Under the pieces are notes generated by a model that saw only the letters and a program-made list of their open reading frames with translations, had not been told where the DNA came from and did not search any database. This document shows positions 30,215 to 38,583 of a stretch of 64,000 nt of DNA, in pieces (position 1 is the stretch's first letter; every line of letters starts with the position of its first letter). This DNA comes from Nitrospira sp. (lineage in GTDB: Bacteria > Nitrospirota > Nitrospiria > Nitrospirales > Nitrospiraceae): assembly GCA_037045225.1 (NCBI GenBank), contig JBAOHZ010000009.1, positions 3,706,001-3,770,000 of the forward strand, given 5' to 3'. The translations under genes were made by a program, and so were the position numbers.

Positions 30215-33200
30215 ATGACACGTATGCTGCGCATACGGGTGCTGACCTCCAGCCAACGGACGGCCGTTCCGAATCTGTCGGCGGGGCAGGGAACGGTCGC
30301 CACGCCGGCGCCCCTGAGTACGAGTACGACGAATCAAGCCGCCTTCACCGACGCGAAGAATCAGACCACGCGCTTTGAAACCGATGCCTTGGGGCGGATC
30401 CTCAAGCAGACCGACGCCTTGAACCGGGTCACCACGATCACGCGGGATGTGAACGGGAATCCGACCCGGATCACGCGACCCAACGGTGCCGTCACGAGCA
30501 TGACCTATGATGCCAAGGGCAATCTGCTCACCAGCACCGAACAGGCCATCAGTGCCACCACCACCTTCACCTATGAGCCGACCTTTAACCAGGTGACCAG
30601 CATCCGCGATCCGAAGGGGAACCTGACCCAGATCGCCTATGACGCCAAGGGCAATCCGCTCACGATCACCGATGCGCTCAATCAAGTCACGACGTTCACG
30701 TACAATCCTCAGGGCCTCTTGCTCACGACGAAGGATGCCCTCAACCAGCTCACCGTCTTTACCTATGACGCCACGGGTCGTTTGCTTACGACGACCGACC
30801 CCCTCGCGCGCACCACCACGCTGACTTATGACGCAGTCGGCAATGTGGCGACCTCGAAAGATGCACTCAATCGCATAACGACTTTCCAGTATGACGCGAA
30901 GAATCGCCTCACGCAGGTGACCGATCCGAACACAGGCGTCACCCGCTACGCCTATGACGGCAACGGCAATCTGCTCACGGTCACCGATGCCAAGAACCAA
31001 GTCACCACCTTCGTTTACGACAGCCGCAACCGGTTGCTGAGCACCACCGATCCCTTGGGCAAGGTAGAGACCTATGCGTACGACGGTAACGACAATCTCA
31101 CGGCCCGACATACCCCCAAGGGCGACGACATCCTGTTCGCCTACGATGCCGTAAACCAATTGCTCAGCAAAACCTTGCCGGGCAGTCAGGTGACCAGCTA
31201 CCTCTACGACCAGGTCGGCAACTTGACCCGCGTCACCGATCCGGATAGCGTGCTGGCCATGAGCTACGACCAGGCCAACCGGCTGATGAGCGTCACGACG
31301 GAGGGGTCATCGAACCAACCGACCGTGTCCCTGGGCTATGCCTATGACCAGACCGGCAACCGACTGCTCCTCGCCGAGGCGGCCAAGACGATCAGCTATC
31401 ACTATGACGGGCTGAATCGCCTGACAGGCCTGGGCGACGGCGTGAGCCTGCCGCCGCCGACCACGAATCGGGTGGCGTGGTGGAAGGGCGAAGGCTCAGG
31501 GGCGGATGAACAGGGGACCAATCCCGGGATCCTGCGCAACGGGGTGAGCTTCGCGGCGGGCTTCGCCGGCCAGGCCTTTCGGTTCGACGGCGTCGACGAC
31601 GAGATCGGGTTCACCAGCGCGGTGGGCAGCCTCGGGTACCAAGCGACCGTTGAACTGTGGATCAAGACCACCTCGACGCGCCGCGAGACGATCATGAGCG
31701 ACCGGCTGACCTGTACCCTCACCACACCGGCCAGCGCCGCCGCGTGGGAACTGCAGCTGAACGCCAACGGCACGGTCGGCTTTTCCGTTGGCGGCCCGGA
31801 TCCATACAACGGGACCACGATCGTGAGTGCCGGCGTGGCGACGACGCATCCGGTCAATGACGGGCAGTGGCATCGGATCGCCGCGGTACGCGCTGGCTCC
31901 GAACAACGGCTCTACCTGGATGGCCAGCTGGAGGGGTATTGGAATTATCTGAATGGCGGGCCGGTGCTCACCGGACTGCCGGCGGGCGGTCTCCGGATCG
32001 GCACCGGCGGCTGCGGCACCAGTCTCTTCACCGGCCAATTGGATGAAATCACCATGGCCGATCGAGTCTGGACCCTGGCCGAACTGCAGGCCCCTCGGAG
32101 CCAAGAACAGCCGGTCGCCAACTGGACCTACGATGCGCTCTCTCGACGCACCGCCATGACCTTGCCGAACGGGATACGCACGACCTATCAATATGATCCC
32201 GCCAGCCAGGTGACGAACATCCTGCATCAACTCACGGCCACCAGCACCCCCATCAACAAAGCCGACTACGTCTATAACCCCGTCGGCAATCGGACGAGTC
32301 TGACGGATCGCAGAGGGAATCAGGCCTTCGGGTATGATCAGCTGGATCGACTCACCAGCGCCAGCCATCCCTTACTGCTGGACCCGCAGGCTTTTGCCTA
32401 TGATGCGGTGGGGAACAGAACGACTGGCGGGACGGTGGTCAACCAAGGGAACCAACTCACGGCGGACGCGAACTTCGCCTATCAATACGATGACAATGGC
32501 AATCTGACCAGAAAGACGCTGCTCGCGACGGGCAACTACAGCCAGTACACCTATGATGCCGAGAATCGGCTGACGCAGGTGCAGGAGTTTGCGGCCGGGA
32601 ATCCCACGGCGATCACCACCTCAAGCTATCGCTATGACGGGTTAGGGCGACGGATTGAAAAAGTCGCCAATGGGCAGACGAAACGCTACATCTACGACGG
32701 CGAAGATATTCTGCTCGAATATGACGGCGCGAATGTCTTGCAGGCCCGCTATACGCATGGGCCAGGGATTGACGAGCCGGTTGCGGTGACCAAAGGTGCG
32801 ACCACCTTTTTCTATCACCAAGATGGCTTGGGGTCCGTCACCGATCTGACTGATAGCGCGGGTGGCACAGCCAAGAGTTACAGCTACGATGCGTACGGCA
32901 CCATCGTGGATCAAACCGGGTCCGTGGAACAGCCGTATACGTATACGGGGCGGGAGTTGGATTCAGAGACGGGGCTCTACTACTACCGGGCCCGATACTA
33001 CGATGCGGCGACGGGGAGGTTCTTGCAGAAGGATCCGATCGGGCTGGGCGGTGGTGATGTTAACTTCTATAATTATGTTCGAAGCAACCCACCCCGCCTG
33101 ACAGATCCATTTGGATTGTTCGATTTGGCAACTCCGGGCGAAGTCTTGAATTTCTGGGGCGAGTTCTTTGGCGCCATTGGCGACTTCGGAGCGAACTATG

Positions 33201-33499
33201 TCGATATGAGGCAAGCTTGGTGGAAAGGTGCGGACAAGTATTTCCATTGCAAAGCCAATTGCCAAGCGGCTCAACGCGGTGTGGAAGGTCAGGCTGTAGC
33301 ATGTATCATTAGTGATACCCGCGAATGGTGGGATCAGAATGTAAAGTCTTACTGGGAACCACGATCCACACCTCAAGACAGTGCGGCGGACCAGCAAGCA
33401 AATCGGTATGGTCGTCAGCAGGGGAGTATGAATCCTGGAACGCCGTGTGAGCAGTCATGCGCTCCATTTAGGCCCGCGGGGTTGCCTCCACAGTATTGA
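30215..33499 (+). CDS. RHS toxin with embedded LamG domain, 5'-truncated
   Basis: 1094 residues, the longest RHS frame here. Residues 20-415 are about 18 YD-repeats. Residues 417-624 form a LamG/concanavalin-like domain (WWKGEGSGADEQGTNPG, AFRFDGVDDEIGF, VELWIKT, DGQWHRIAAVR, LYLDGQL, LDEITMADRVWT). The RHS repeats then resume and end in the core YTGRELDSETGLYYYRARYYD. The tip from about 963 (FFGAIGDFGANYVDMRQA, DKYFHCKANCQAAQRG, then CAPFRPAGLP) is a recurrent RHS tip of unknown activity. Signal peptide and shell start are missing, so the frame is probably cut at its 5' end. The immunity gene starts 26 bases downstream. Confidence 0.85.
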   Translation: MTRMLRIRVLTSSQRTAVPNLSAGQGTVATPAPLSTSTTNQAAFTDAKNQTTRFETDALGRILKQTDALNRVTTITRDVNGNPTRITRPNGAVTSMTYDAKGNLLTSTEQAISATTTFTYEPTFNQVTSIRDPKGNLTQIAYDAKGNPLTITDALNQVTTFTYNPQGLLLTTKDALNQLTVFTYDATGRLLTTTDPLARTTTLTYDAVGNVATSKDALNRITTFQYDAKNRLTQVTDPNTGVTRYAYDGNGNLLTVTDAKNQVTTFVYDSRNRLLSTTDPLGKVETYAYDGNDNLTARHTPKGDDILFAYDAVNQLLSKTLPGSQVTSYLYDQVGNLTRVTDPDSVLAMSYDQANRLMSVTTEGSSNQPTVSLGYAYDQTGNRLLLAEAAKTISYHYDGLNRLTGLGDGVSLPPPTTNRVAWWKGEGSGADEQGTNPGILRNGVSFAAGFAGQAFRFDGVDDEIGFTSAVGSLGYQATVELWIKTTSTRRETIMSDRLTCTLTTPASAAAWELQLNANGTVGFSVGGPDPYNGTTIVSAGVATTHPVNDGQWHRIAAVRAGSEQRLYLDGQLEGYWNYLNGGPVLTGLPAGGLRIGTGGCGTSLFTGQLDEITMADRVWTLAELQAPRSQEQPVANWTYDALSRRTAMTLPNGIRTTYQYDPASQVTNILHQLTATSTPINKADYVYNPVGNRTSLTDRRGNQAFGYDQLDRLTSASHPLLLDPQAFAYDAVGNRTTGGTVVNQGNQLTADANFAYQYDDNGNLTRKTLLATGNYSQYTYDAENRLTQVQEFAAGNPTAITTSSYRYDGLGRRIEKVANGQTKRYIYDGEDILLEYDGANVLQARYTHGPGIDEPVAVTKGATTFFYHQDGLGSVTDLTDSAGGTAKSYSYDAYGTIVDQTGSVEQPYTYTGRELDSETGLYYYRARYYDAATGRFLQKDPIGLGGGDVNFYNYVRSNPPRLTDPFGLFDLATPGEVLNFWGEFFGAIGDFGANYVDMRQAWWKGADKYFHCKANCQAAQRGVEGQAVACIISDTREWWDQNVKSYWEPRSTPQDSAADQQANRYGRQQGSMNPGTPCEQSCAPFRPAGLPPQY

Positions 33500-33524
33500 T
33501 TCGTCGTTGGGAAGGCCTTTACGA

Positions 33525-33956
33525 ATGGTTAGATTGCTGGTTACGTTGATGGCGCTGCTTCCAGTTAGCTGCGACTGGATTGAGTCGAATGAGTCTCACT
33601 ATCCAGATATGAAAGCGGCTGCCGAAGCAGGTGCGATCTTACGAGGGTGGATACCCGCTTTTGTGCCAGAATCTGCTGTGGATATTCGGCTTAAGTATGA
33701 CATTGAGAATAATCGCACTTGGCTTTCCTTCCATGGAATTGTTGATCGATCCACGATCTCTCATGCGTGCCAAGGCCTGACAACAATAGATGTCACTTAC
33801 CCAAGTAGTGGACCGCGCGGTTGGTGGCCGGATGTTTTAACTCTCTCCTCGAAGGAGGGTAAGTCAGAATATGAGTACTACACTTGTAAGGATGGAGAGA
33901 TATTGGCTATTCATCGGGTAAAAGCACAAGTGTTCTTGTGGAGGTTATCCAAATGA
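33525..33956 (+). CDS. Lipoprotein, putative immunity for the DKYFHCKANC tip
   Basis: 143 residues with a lipoprotein signal (MVRLLVTLMALLPVSC, lipobox PVSC). The mature domain includes PAFVPESAVDIRLKYDIENNRTWLSF. Placed 26 bases after the RHS stop. A periplasmic lipoprotein as immunity partner suggests the toxin acts in the periplasm or crosses it. Function is inferred from position. Confidence 0.6.
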   Translation: MVRLLVTLMALLPVSCDWIESNESHYPDMKAAAEAGAILRGWIPAFVPESAVDIRLKYDIENNRTWLSFHGIVDRSTISHACQGLTTIDVTYPSSGPRGWWPDVLTLSSKEGKSEYEYYTCKDGEILAIHRVKAQVFLWRLSK

Positions 33957-33987
33957 TGGGACATACGGTCGGACTTCGCCGCAACTG

Positions 33988-35361
33988 ATGGCGAAATGGC
34001 AGAAGGCTTCAGGTATGATGCGCTTTGCAGCCGTCAGCCATCATCTCACGGCCACCAGCACCCAGATCAACAAGGCCGACTACGTCTATAACCCCGTCGG
34101 CAATCGCACGAGTCTGACGGATCGCAGAGGGAATCAGGCCTTCGGGTATGATCAGCTGGATCGCCTGACCAGCGCCAGCCATCCCTTGCTGCTGGATCCC
34201 CAGGCCTTTGCCTATGATGCGGTGGGGAATCGAACCACAGGCGGGACGGTGGTCAACCAAGGCAATCAACTCACCGCGGATGCGAACTTCGCGTATCAAT
34301 ATGATGACAATGGCAATCTGACGAGAAAGACGCTGCTCGCGACGGGCAATTACAGCCAGTACACCTACGATGCCGAGAACCGGCTGACGCAGGTGCAGGA
34401 GTTCGCCGCCGGCAATCCGACGGCGATCACGACCAGCAGCTATCGCTACGACGGGTTAGAGCGACGGATTGAAAAAGTCGCCAACGACCAGACCAAGCGG
34501 TATGTCTACGATGGTGAAGATATTCTGCTGGAGTACGACGGCAGCAATGTCCTGCAGTCGAGATACACCCATGGGCCAACCGCCGATGAGCCTATCGCTG
34601 TCACAAACGGAGGAAATACATTTTTCTATCATGCAGACGGTGTAGGCACCGTTACAGAATTGACTGACTCAGTAGGGGTAGTGGCAAAAGCTTACGTCTA
34701 TGACAGCTATGGAACTATTCTTGAGGCAACTGGTAGCCTCGACCAATCTTACGGGTATACCGGCCGAGAGCTCGATCAAGAGAGTGGGCTGTACTACTAC
34801 CGCGCTCGTTACTACGATCCGAGCAATGGCCGGTTCCTTCAAAAAGATCCGATTGGGCTATACGGAGGAATCAACTTGTACCGATACGTGCGCAATAACC
34901 CGCCCAATGGTACAGACTCATCTGGCCTAGCTCCTAACTCACCATCTCACGCCGTGAATCCTTCTAATCGCAAGCCTGAATCGGTGATTGGCGGCCCCGC
35001 GGGTACAATAATCTGTCAGGATGGAAACCCGGAGGTCTGGATAAGTGACTACTTCAAAGACGACAATTCTCAAGAATGTGGAATCACGGAATGCCTCTTC
35101 GCTCATGAAGGTTTCCATTTGCAGGATGCCCTGAGGCGGAGACCCCTAGTGTGTAGCGGAACAAAGGGGAAGCGAAACGAGAAGAATGGTGGTCAGATCT
35201 TATTCGACGAGGACATCAGAAGGCAGTCGGAAATTAGCGCGTACCTGATAGAGCAAGAATGTCTGGAAAAGGAACTTACTGGAAGACGTGGCAATTGTCC
35301 GTGTGAGGGACTCTTGAACTTCCGAATCGATACTAACAACAAGGTTTTCAGGAAACTATGA
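33988..35361 (+). CDS. RHS orphan toxin, HEGFH metallopeptidase-like tip
   Basis: 457 residues. RHS repeats from residue 18 (HLTATSTQINKADY), core YTGRELDQESGLYYYRARYYD, then a 148-residue tip from about 309. The tip has the zinc-peptidase motif HExxH at His373-Glu374 and His377 (FAHEGFHLQD) and several cysteines (CGITECLF, CLEKEL, CPCEGLL) fitting an exported, disulfide-bonded domain. This is a candidate peptidase toxin. Orphan with no signal or true N-terminus. Coupled by ATGA to the next gene. Confidence 0.75.
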   Translation: MAKWQKASGMMRFAAVSHHLTATSTQINKADYVYNPVGNRTSLTDRRGNQAFGYDQLDRLTSASHPLLLDPQAFAYDAVGNRTTGGTVVNQGNQLTADANFAYQYDDNGNLTRKTLLATGNYSQYTYDAENRLTQVQEFAAGNPTAITTSSYRYDGLERRIEKVANDQTKRYVYDGEDILLEYDGSNVLQSRYTHGPTADEPIAVTNGGNTFFYHADGVGTVTELTDSVGVVAKAYVYDSYGTILEATGSLDQSYGYTGRELDQESGLYYYRARYYDPSNGRFLQKDPIGLYGGINLYRYVRNNPPNGTDSSGLAPNSPSHAVNPSNRKPESVIGGPAGTIICQDGNPEVWISDYFKDDNSQECGITECLFAHEGFHLQDALRRRPLVCSGTKGKRNEKNGGQILFDEDIRRQSEISAYLIEQECLEKELTGRRGNCPCEGLLNFRIDTNNKVFRKL

Positions 35362-35891
35362 AACTTGTATTGTTAATCCTGTTCAGCATTCTCTATGCGC
35401 CAGTCTCGGCGGTGCGCATTTATGCGCAGGATCCTAGTTCCTTGGACCTATCAGTCTCCTTTCCGAAGAGAGGAAGCGGACGGTATGCGATAGGAATGCA
35501 ATTGAAAAATTCATCTGATCGAACAGTGACGATACAGAACTTGGATCTTCCGTGGATCCCTCCCAACGAAATGATTTTTGTGAGTAAGGTATATCGGTTA
35601 GACAAAGCACACACGCCATTGTCAAAGTTTGGACCAATGGCAGACTACATGAATGTTCCGTATACTCTCGCGCCAGGTCAAGTGATCCAGGGTTCAATCG
35701 ATCTAACCGTAATGTTTCCCACTTTTACCGAAGAGGTAAGAAGGTTTGGAGTTACTGTGGAGTGGGCCTGCAGATCAAAAGCATTGACGTTTCAGTGTCA
35801 AGAAGGAAGTGGCGGACAATTTACCATTGCAGCAAAAAGAAAACAGAAATCGACTATCCCTCAGTCCCCGCCCCCTTCATCAATCAAGTGA
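35358..35891 (+). CDS. Exported protein, putative immunity for the HEGFH tip
   Basis: 177 residues with a signal peptide (LVLLILFSILYAPVSAVRIYAQ). A beta-sandwich-like mature part (YAIGMQLKNSSDRTVTIQNLDLPWIPP, VPYTLAPGQVIQGSIDL) resembles periplasmic inhibitor folds. The ATG overlaps the toxin stop. Periplasmic inhibition of a zinc peptidase is the natural reading but is inference. Confidence 0.6.
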   Translation: MKLVLLILFSILYAPVSAVRIYAQDPSSLDLSVSFPKRGSGRYAIGMQLKNSSDRTVTIQNLDLPWIPPNEMIFVSKVYRLDKAHTPLSKFGPMADYMNVPYTLAPGQVIQGSIDLTVMFPTFTEEVRRFGVTVEWACRSKALTFQCQEGSGGQFTIAAKRKQKSTIPQSPPPSSIK

Positions 35892-36799
35892 CAGTTCTGC
35901 TCCAGGATATCCTCCCAGGCTGGACAAACTGGTTGTCCAGCGATGCGAGAACAAGGCAGGTGACCTGTTTCACCATCCTGCGGTTTATCTACGACGGCGC
36001 GAACATCTTACCAGCCCGCTACACGCATTGGCCAGGGATTGACGAGCCGGTTGCGGTGACCAAAGGTGCGACCACCTTTTTCTACCACCAAGACGGCCTG
36101 GGAAGCGTGACCGATCTCACCGATTCGGCAGGAGCCACCGCCAAAAGCTACAGCTACGACGCGTATGGCATCATTCTGGACTCGCCGGGTGCGGTCGACC
36201 AGCCGTATACGTATACCGGGCGTGAATTCGATCAAGAGACGGGGCTCTATTACTACCGGGCGCGGTACTATGATGCACAGATTGGGAAATTCACTCAACG
36301 TGATCCTATTGGTCGTGTCGGAGGTAACAACTACTATGAGTATGCGCTTGGAGATCCAACTTTGCACTTCGATCCCTTTGGGTTAAAGGCGCAGGTTGTG
36401 ATTTGGGCGCCGGTTGGAATTGGCACCTCATCGTTTGGCCATGTGTCCACCAATATCAATGGCACAACGTATTCATTTGGGCCAAATGGGATGACGAACG
36501 AGCCTACGCCGGTGTTTGATCAAAGGAACTCGTTCCGCAGTTCGCTGGGGTTAGATTTGAACCTCACTGTCGAACAAGAGAAGGCACTGGATGAGTGTCT
36601 CAAGCGTGACCAACCCGAGTATAACTTTCTGACGAACAACTGTGGTGCGCCAGTTCAGAGATGTCTGAATTGGATGGGATACGACATTGGTCAAGTGTTA
36701 ACACCAGCGCAGCTCTATGAAAGCATGACGGGGGTTGGCCTCGTAGGCGGCACGATCTTTTACCCCGGAGCGGCCACCAAACCTGTTCAATCAAAATAG
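35762..36799 (+). CDS. RHS orphan toxin, permuted papain-like tip
   Basis: 345 residues; the first 75 overlap the previous gene in another frame and are not real. RHS sequence begins at about 79 (RFIYDGANILPARYTHWPG), core YTGREFDQETGLYYYRARYYD. The tip from about 203 has His227 in FGHVSTNINGTTYSFG and Cys294 in FLTNNCGAPVQRCL. The His-before-Cys order fits circularly permuted NlpC/P60-papain enzymes. Possible peptidoglycan or protein hydrolase toxin. No true start. Confidence 0.7.
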   Translation: MGLQIKSIDVSVSRRKWRTIYHCSKKKTEIDYPSVPAPFINQVTVLLQDILPGWTNWLSSDARTRQVTCFTILRFIYDGANILPARYTHWPGIDEPVAVTKGATTFFYHQDGLGSVTDLTDSAGATAKSYSYDAYGIILDSPGAVDQPYTYTGREFDQETGLYYYRARYYDAQIGKFTQRDPIGRVGGNNYYEYALGDPTLHFDPFGLKAQVVIWAPVGIGTSSFGHVSTNINGTTYSFGPNGMTNEPTPVFDQRNSFRSSLGLDLNLTVEQEKALDECLKRDQPEYNFLTNNCGAPVQRCLNWMGYDIGQVLTPAQLYESMTGVGLVGGTIFYPGAATKPVQSK

Positions 36800-36808
36800 G
36801 TTCATGAC

Positions 36809-37165
36809 ATGGCGATGAGAAAAACGATTGAATGGGGTATCTTTGCTGTTCTCTGGCTGACTACTGTCCATATGCTCATAGGGTGCCAAGGATCGGAGCT
36901 AGCCAAAATAGATGGAGATGTGAATGTGCTTGAAAATCCGTTGCCCCTAAATTTGTCTAGCCCCAAAACATATACCAATCCGCCGGCTACACTTCCCGCG
37001 AATAAAGTAATTGCTGTGCTCACGAAAGGGCAAATGGTTCCGGTCATGGGGCGTGTCTACGGGAAAGATTTTCTGGCATATGAAATCCAATTACCTGACA
37101 GGAGTAAAGGGTATCTATTCCATGGTGATGCCTTCCACCTTGTCAGTTCGAGGGGGGCGCCATAA
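36809..37165 (+). CDS. Lipoprotein, putative immunity for the papain-like tip
   Basis: 118 residues, lipoprotein signal (IFAVLWLTTVHMLIGC, lipobox LIGC). The mature part contains VIAVLTKGQMVPVMGRVYGKDFLAYEIQLPDRSKGYLF, an SH3-like barrel pattern. It begins nine bases after the toxin stop. Role inferred from position. Confidence 0.6.
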   Translation: MAMRKTIEWGIFAVLWLTTVHMLIGCQGSELAKIDGDVNVLENPLPLNLSSPKTYTNPPATLPANKVIAVLTKGQMVPVMGRVYGKDFLAYEIQLPDRSKGYLFHGDAFHLVSSRGAP

Positions 37166-37171
37166 TCGCAA

Positions 37172-37527
37172 TTGTTTGAACCGGCAATGGGCTTCAGTTA
37201 CGATCCCGCGAGCCAGGTCACGAACATCCTGCATCGGCTCACGGCTACCAGCATGCCCATCAACAAGGCCGACTACGTCTACAACCCGGTCGGCAATCGG
37301 ACTGTGGGCCACGTCGATCCGTCAGACCAGAGCTTCGCCTACGATCAGCTGGATCGACTCACCAGTGCCAGCCATCCCTTGCTGCTCGATCCCCAGGCCT
37401 TCGCCTATGATGCGGTGGGGAACCGGACGACAAATGGCAGCGTGGTGAACACCGGCAATCAACTCGCCTTGGATGCGAACTTCGCCTATCAATATGATGA
37501 CAATGGCAATTTGACCAGAAGGGAGAA
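37172..37527 (+). pseudogene. RHS core fragment
   Basis: YDPASQVTNILHRLTATS to QYDDNGNLTRRE, then it leaves RHS at KRPRLFG, the same breakpoint as the fragment ending at 28410. One segment differs from the other copies (TVGHVDPSDQSFAYD replaces TSLTDRRGNQAFGYD). No tip. Confidence 0.75.
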
Positions 37528-37903
37528 GCGGCCACGCTTGTTTGGACAGCATGTTTCCATTCATTCAGTGGCGCCTCGCAAGTTACTGACTACGTGGCCG
37601 TCAGTCGTGTTGTTAGATGGTTAGAGTACACCTGGTCGGGCGTCTGACCGTCAAACGACCAGTGCGGTCTCGCCTACTTGTAGAACAGCCGGTGAACGGG
37701 GTGGGATGAAGCAGAACCGCATGGCCAATTCCACCAGCGTCTTGTCGCCTTTGAGTGCCGCCAGGTCCACTGGCGCCGTACACGTCGCGCCGTGATTCCG
37801 TTGAGTTCACTTCAGCGCCTCGCTCCTCCGGTTCGCCGCCACTTGGTGGCTTCGGTGAAACCAGGCTAGCACGTACCACAGGGTTCGAATTTTCGGAGCC
37901 CCT
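37527..37903. repeat. RHS tail repeat, copy B
   Basis: Homologous to 28405-28790. Ends with a GAATTTTCGGAGCCCC block that also ends copy A. No gene on either strand. Confidence 0.75.
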
Positions 37904-38295
37904 TCGTTTCTCAGCCGTGCTGATTGGCCCTACACATTGAGTATTACGGATCAGGGCCGAATCTTCCTTCTTGTCCGCTCCTCGCTGGTTCCTCGTCGTT
38001 CCGTCCGTCTGCTTCTCGTTCCTCTCCATTTGTGTTCATTCGATTGCATCCATAGCCCAGACCTATCGAATCGATTGGTCTTAGCTATTTCACATTGATC
38101 GGCCCCGTCGCGTCCAATGCGGGCTCACGCGTGAGAGCCAGAGCGCGTGAGGGAATATGCGAGGCGGTGACTACGTACGCATCGTAAAGCACGCGTACGC
38201 ATGCATACGCGTGCATACGCCTAGTTCCCACGGGACACCGTGTCGCGTACTGTCCGTATCACGAGAGGGTCATTGGAAAGGAGCCGAGTCGCACC
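37904..38295. other. Noncoding leader of the inovirus-like module
   Basis: No gene. Contains palindrome CTCACGCGTGAG at 38124-38135 and a cluster of TACGCA/GCATAC motifs at 38174-38220. Possible replication origin or operator of the prophage. Confidence 0.5.
38174..38220. repeat. Palindromic TACGCA/GCATACG cluster
   Basis: Five or six overlapping copies of (C)GTACGCA or its complement. Positions 38191-38212 form a near-perfect 22-bp palindrome with one mismatched pair. It lies 76 bases before the HTH gene, so operator or origin are both possible. Confidence 0.5.
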
Positions 38296-38583
38296 ATGTT
38301 ACTCACCGGCAAACAACTCGCCATGAAATTGAACGTGCATATCACGACCATTCGACGCGCCTGTCGGAATGACCACATTCCGTATGAGCGGCTGGGAAAA
38401 TTGTACTTCTTCGATTTCGACCTCGTGCGCCAAGCCATGCAGAGACATGGTGCGGATGTCCTCAGCGCAGGAGACGGCCTGCGGGCGACCGACGGCGACA
38501 GCCGACGGCGCGCGCAGCCGACCCGCCCCCGACTTGGTAAGACGGGGGCGTCTATCGCAAACAAGCCAAGGGGGAAGAAATGA
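38296..38583 (+). CDS. HTH DNA-binding protein (prophage regulator)
   Basis: 95 residues after an AAAGGAG site. N-terminal MerR/excisionase-type helix-turn-helix (LLTGKQLAMKLNVHITTIRRACRNDHIPYERLGKLYFFDFDLV), then a basic Arg-rich tail. Its stop overlaps the rep start (ATGA). Likely regulates or assists phage replication. Confidence 0.7.
   Translation: MLLTGKQLAMKLNVHITTIRRACRNDHIPYERLGKLYFFDFDLVRQAMQRHGADVLSAGDGLRATDGDSRRRAQPTRPRLGKTGASIANKPRGKK

Noticed and set aside
30185..31159. 324-codon minus-strand frame over the RHS repeats
   Set aside because: Periodic antisense of YD-repeats (repeating GxxVxxI patterns); shadow of the RHS gene.
38174..38220. CRISPR array
   Set aside because: The repeats overlap and are 6-7 bases long with no spacers; no cas genes in the window.
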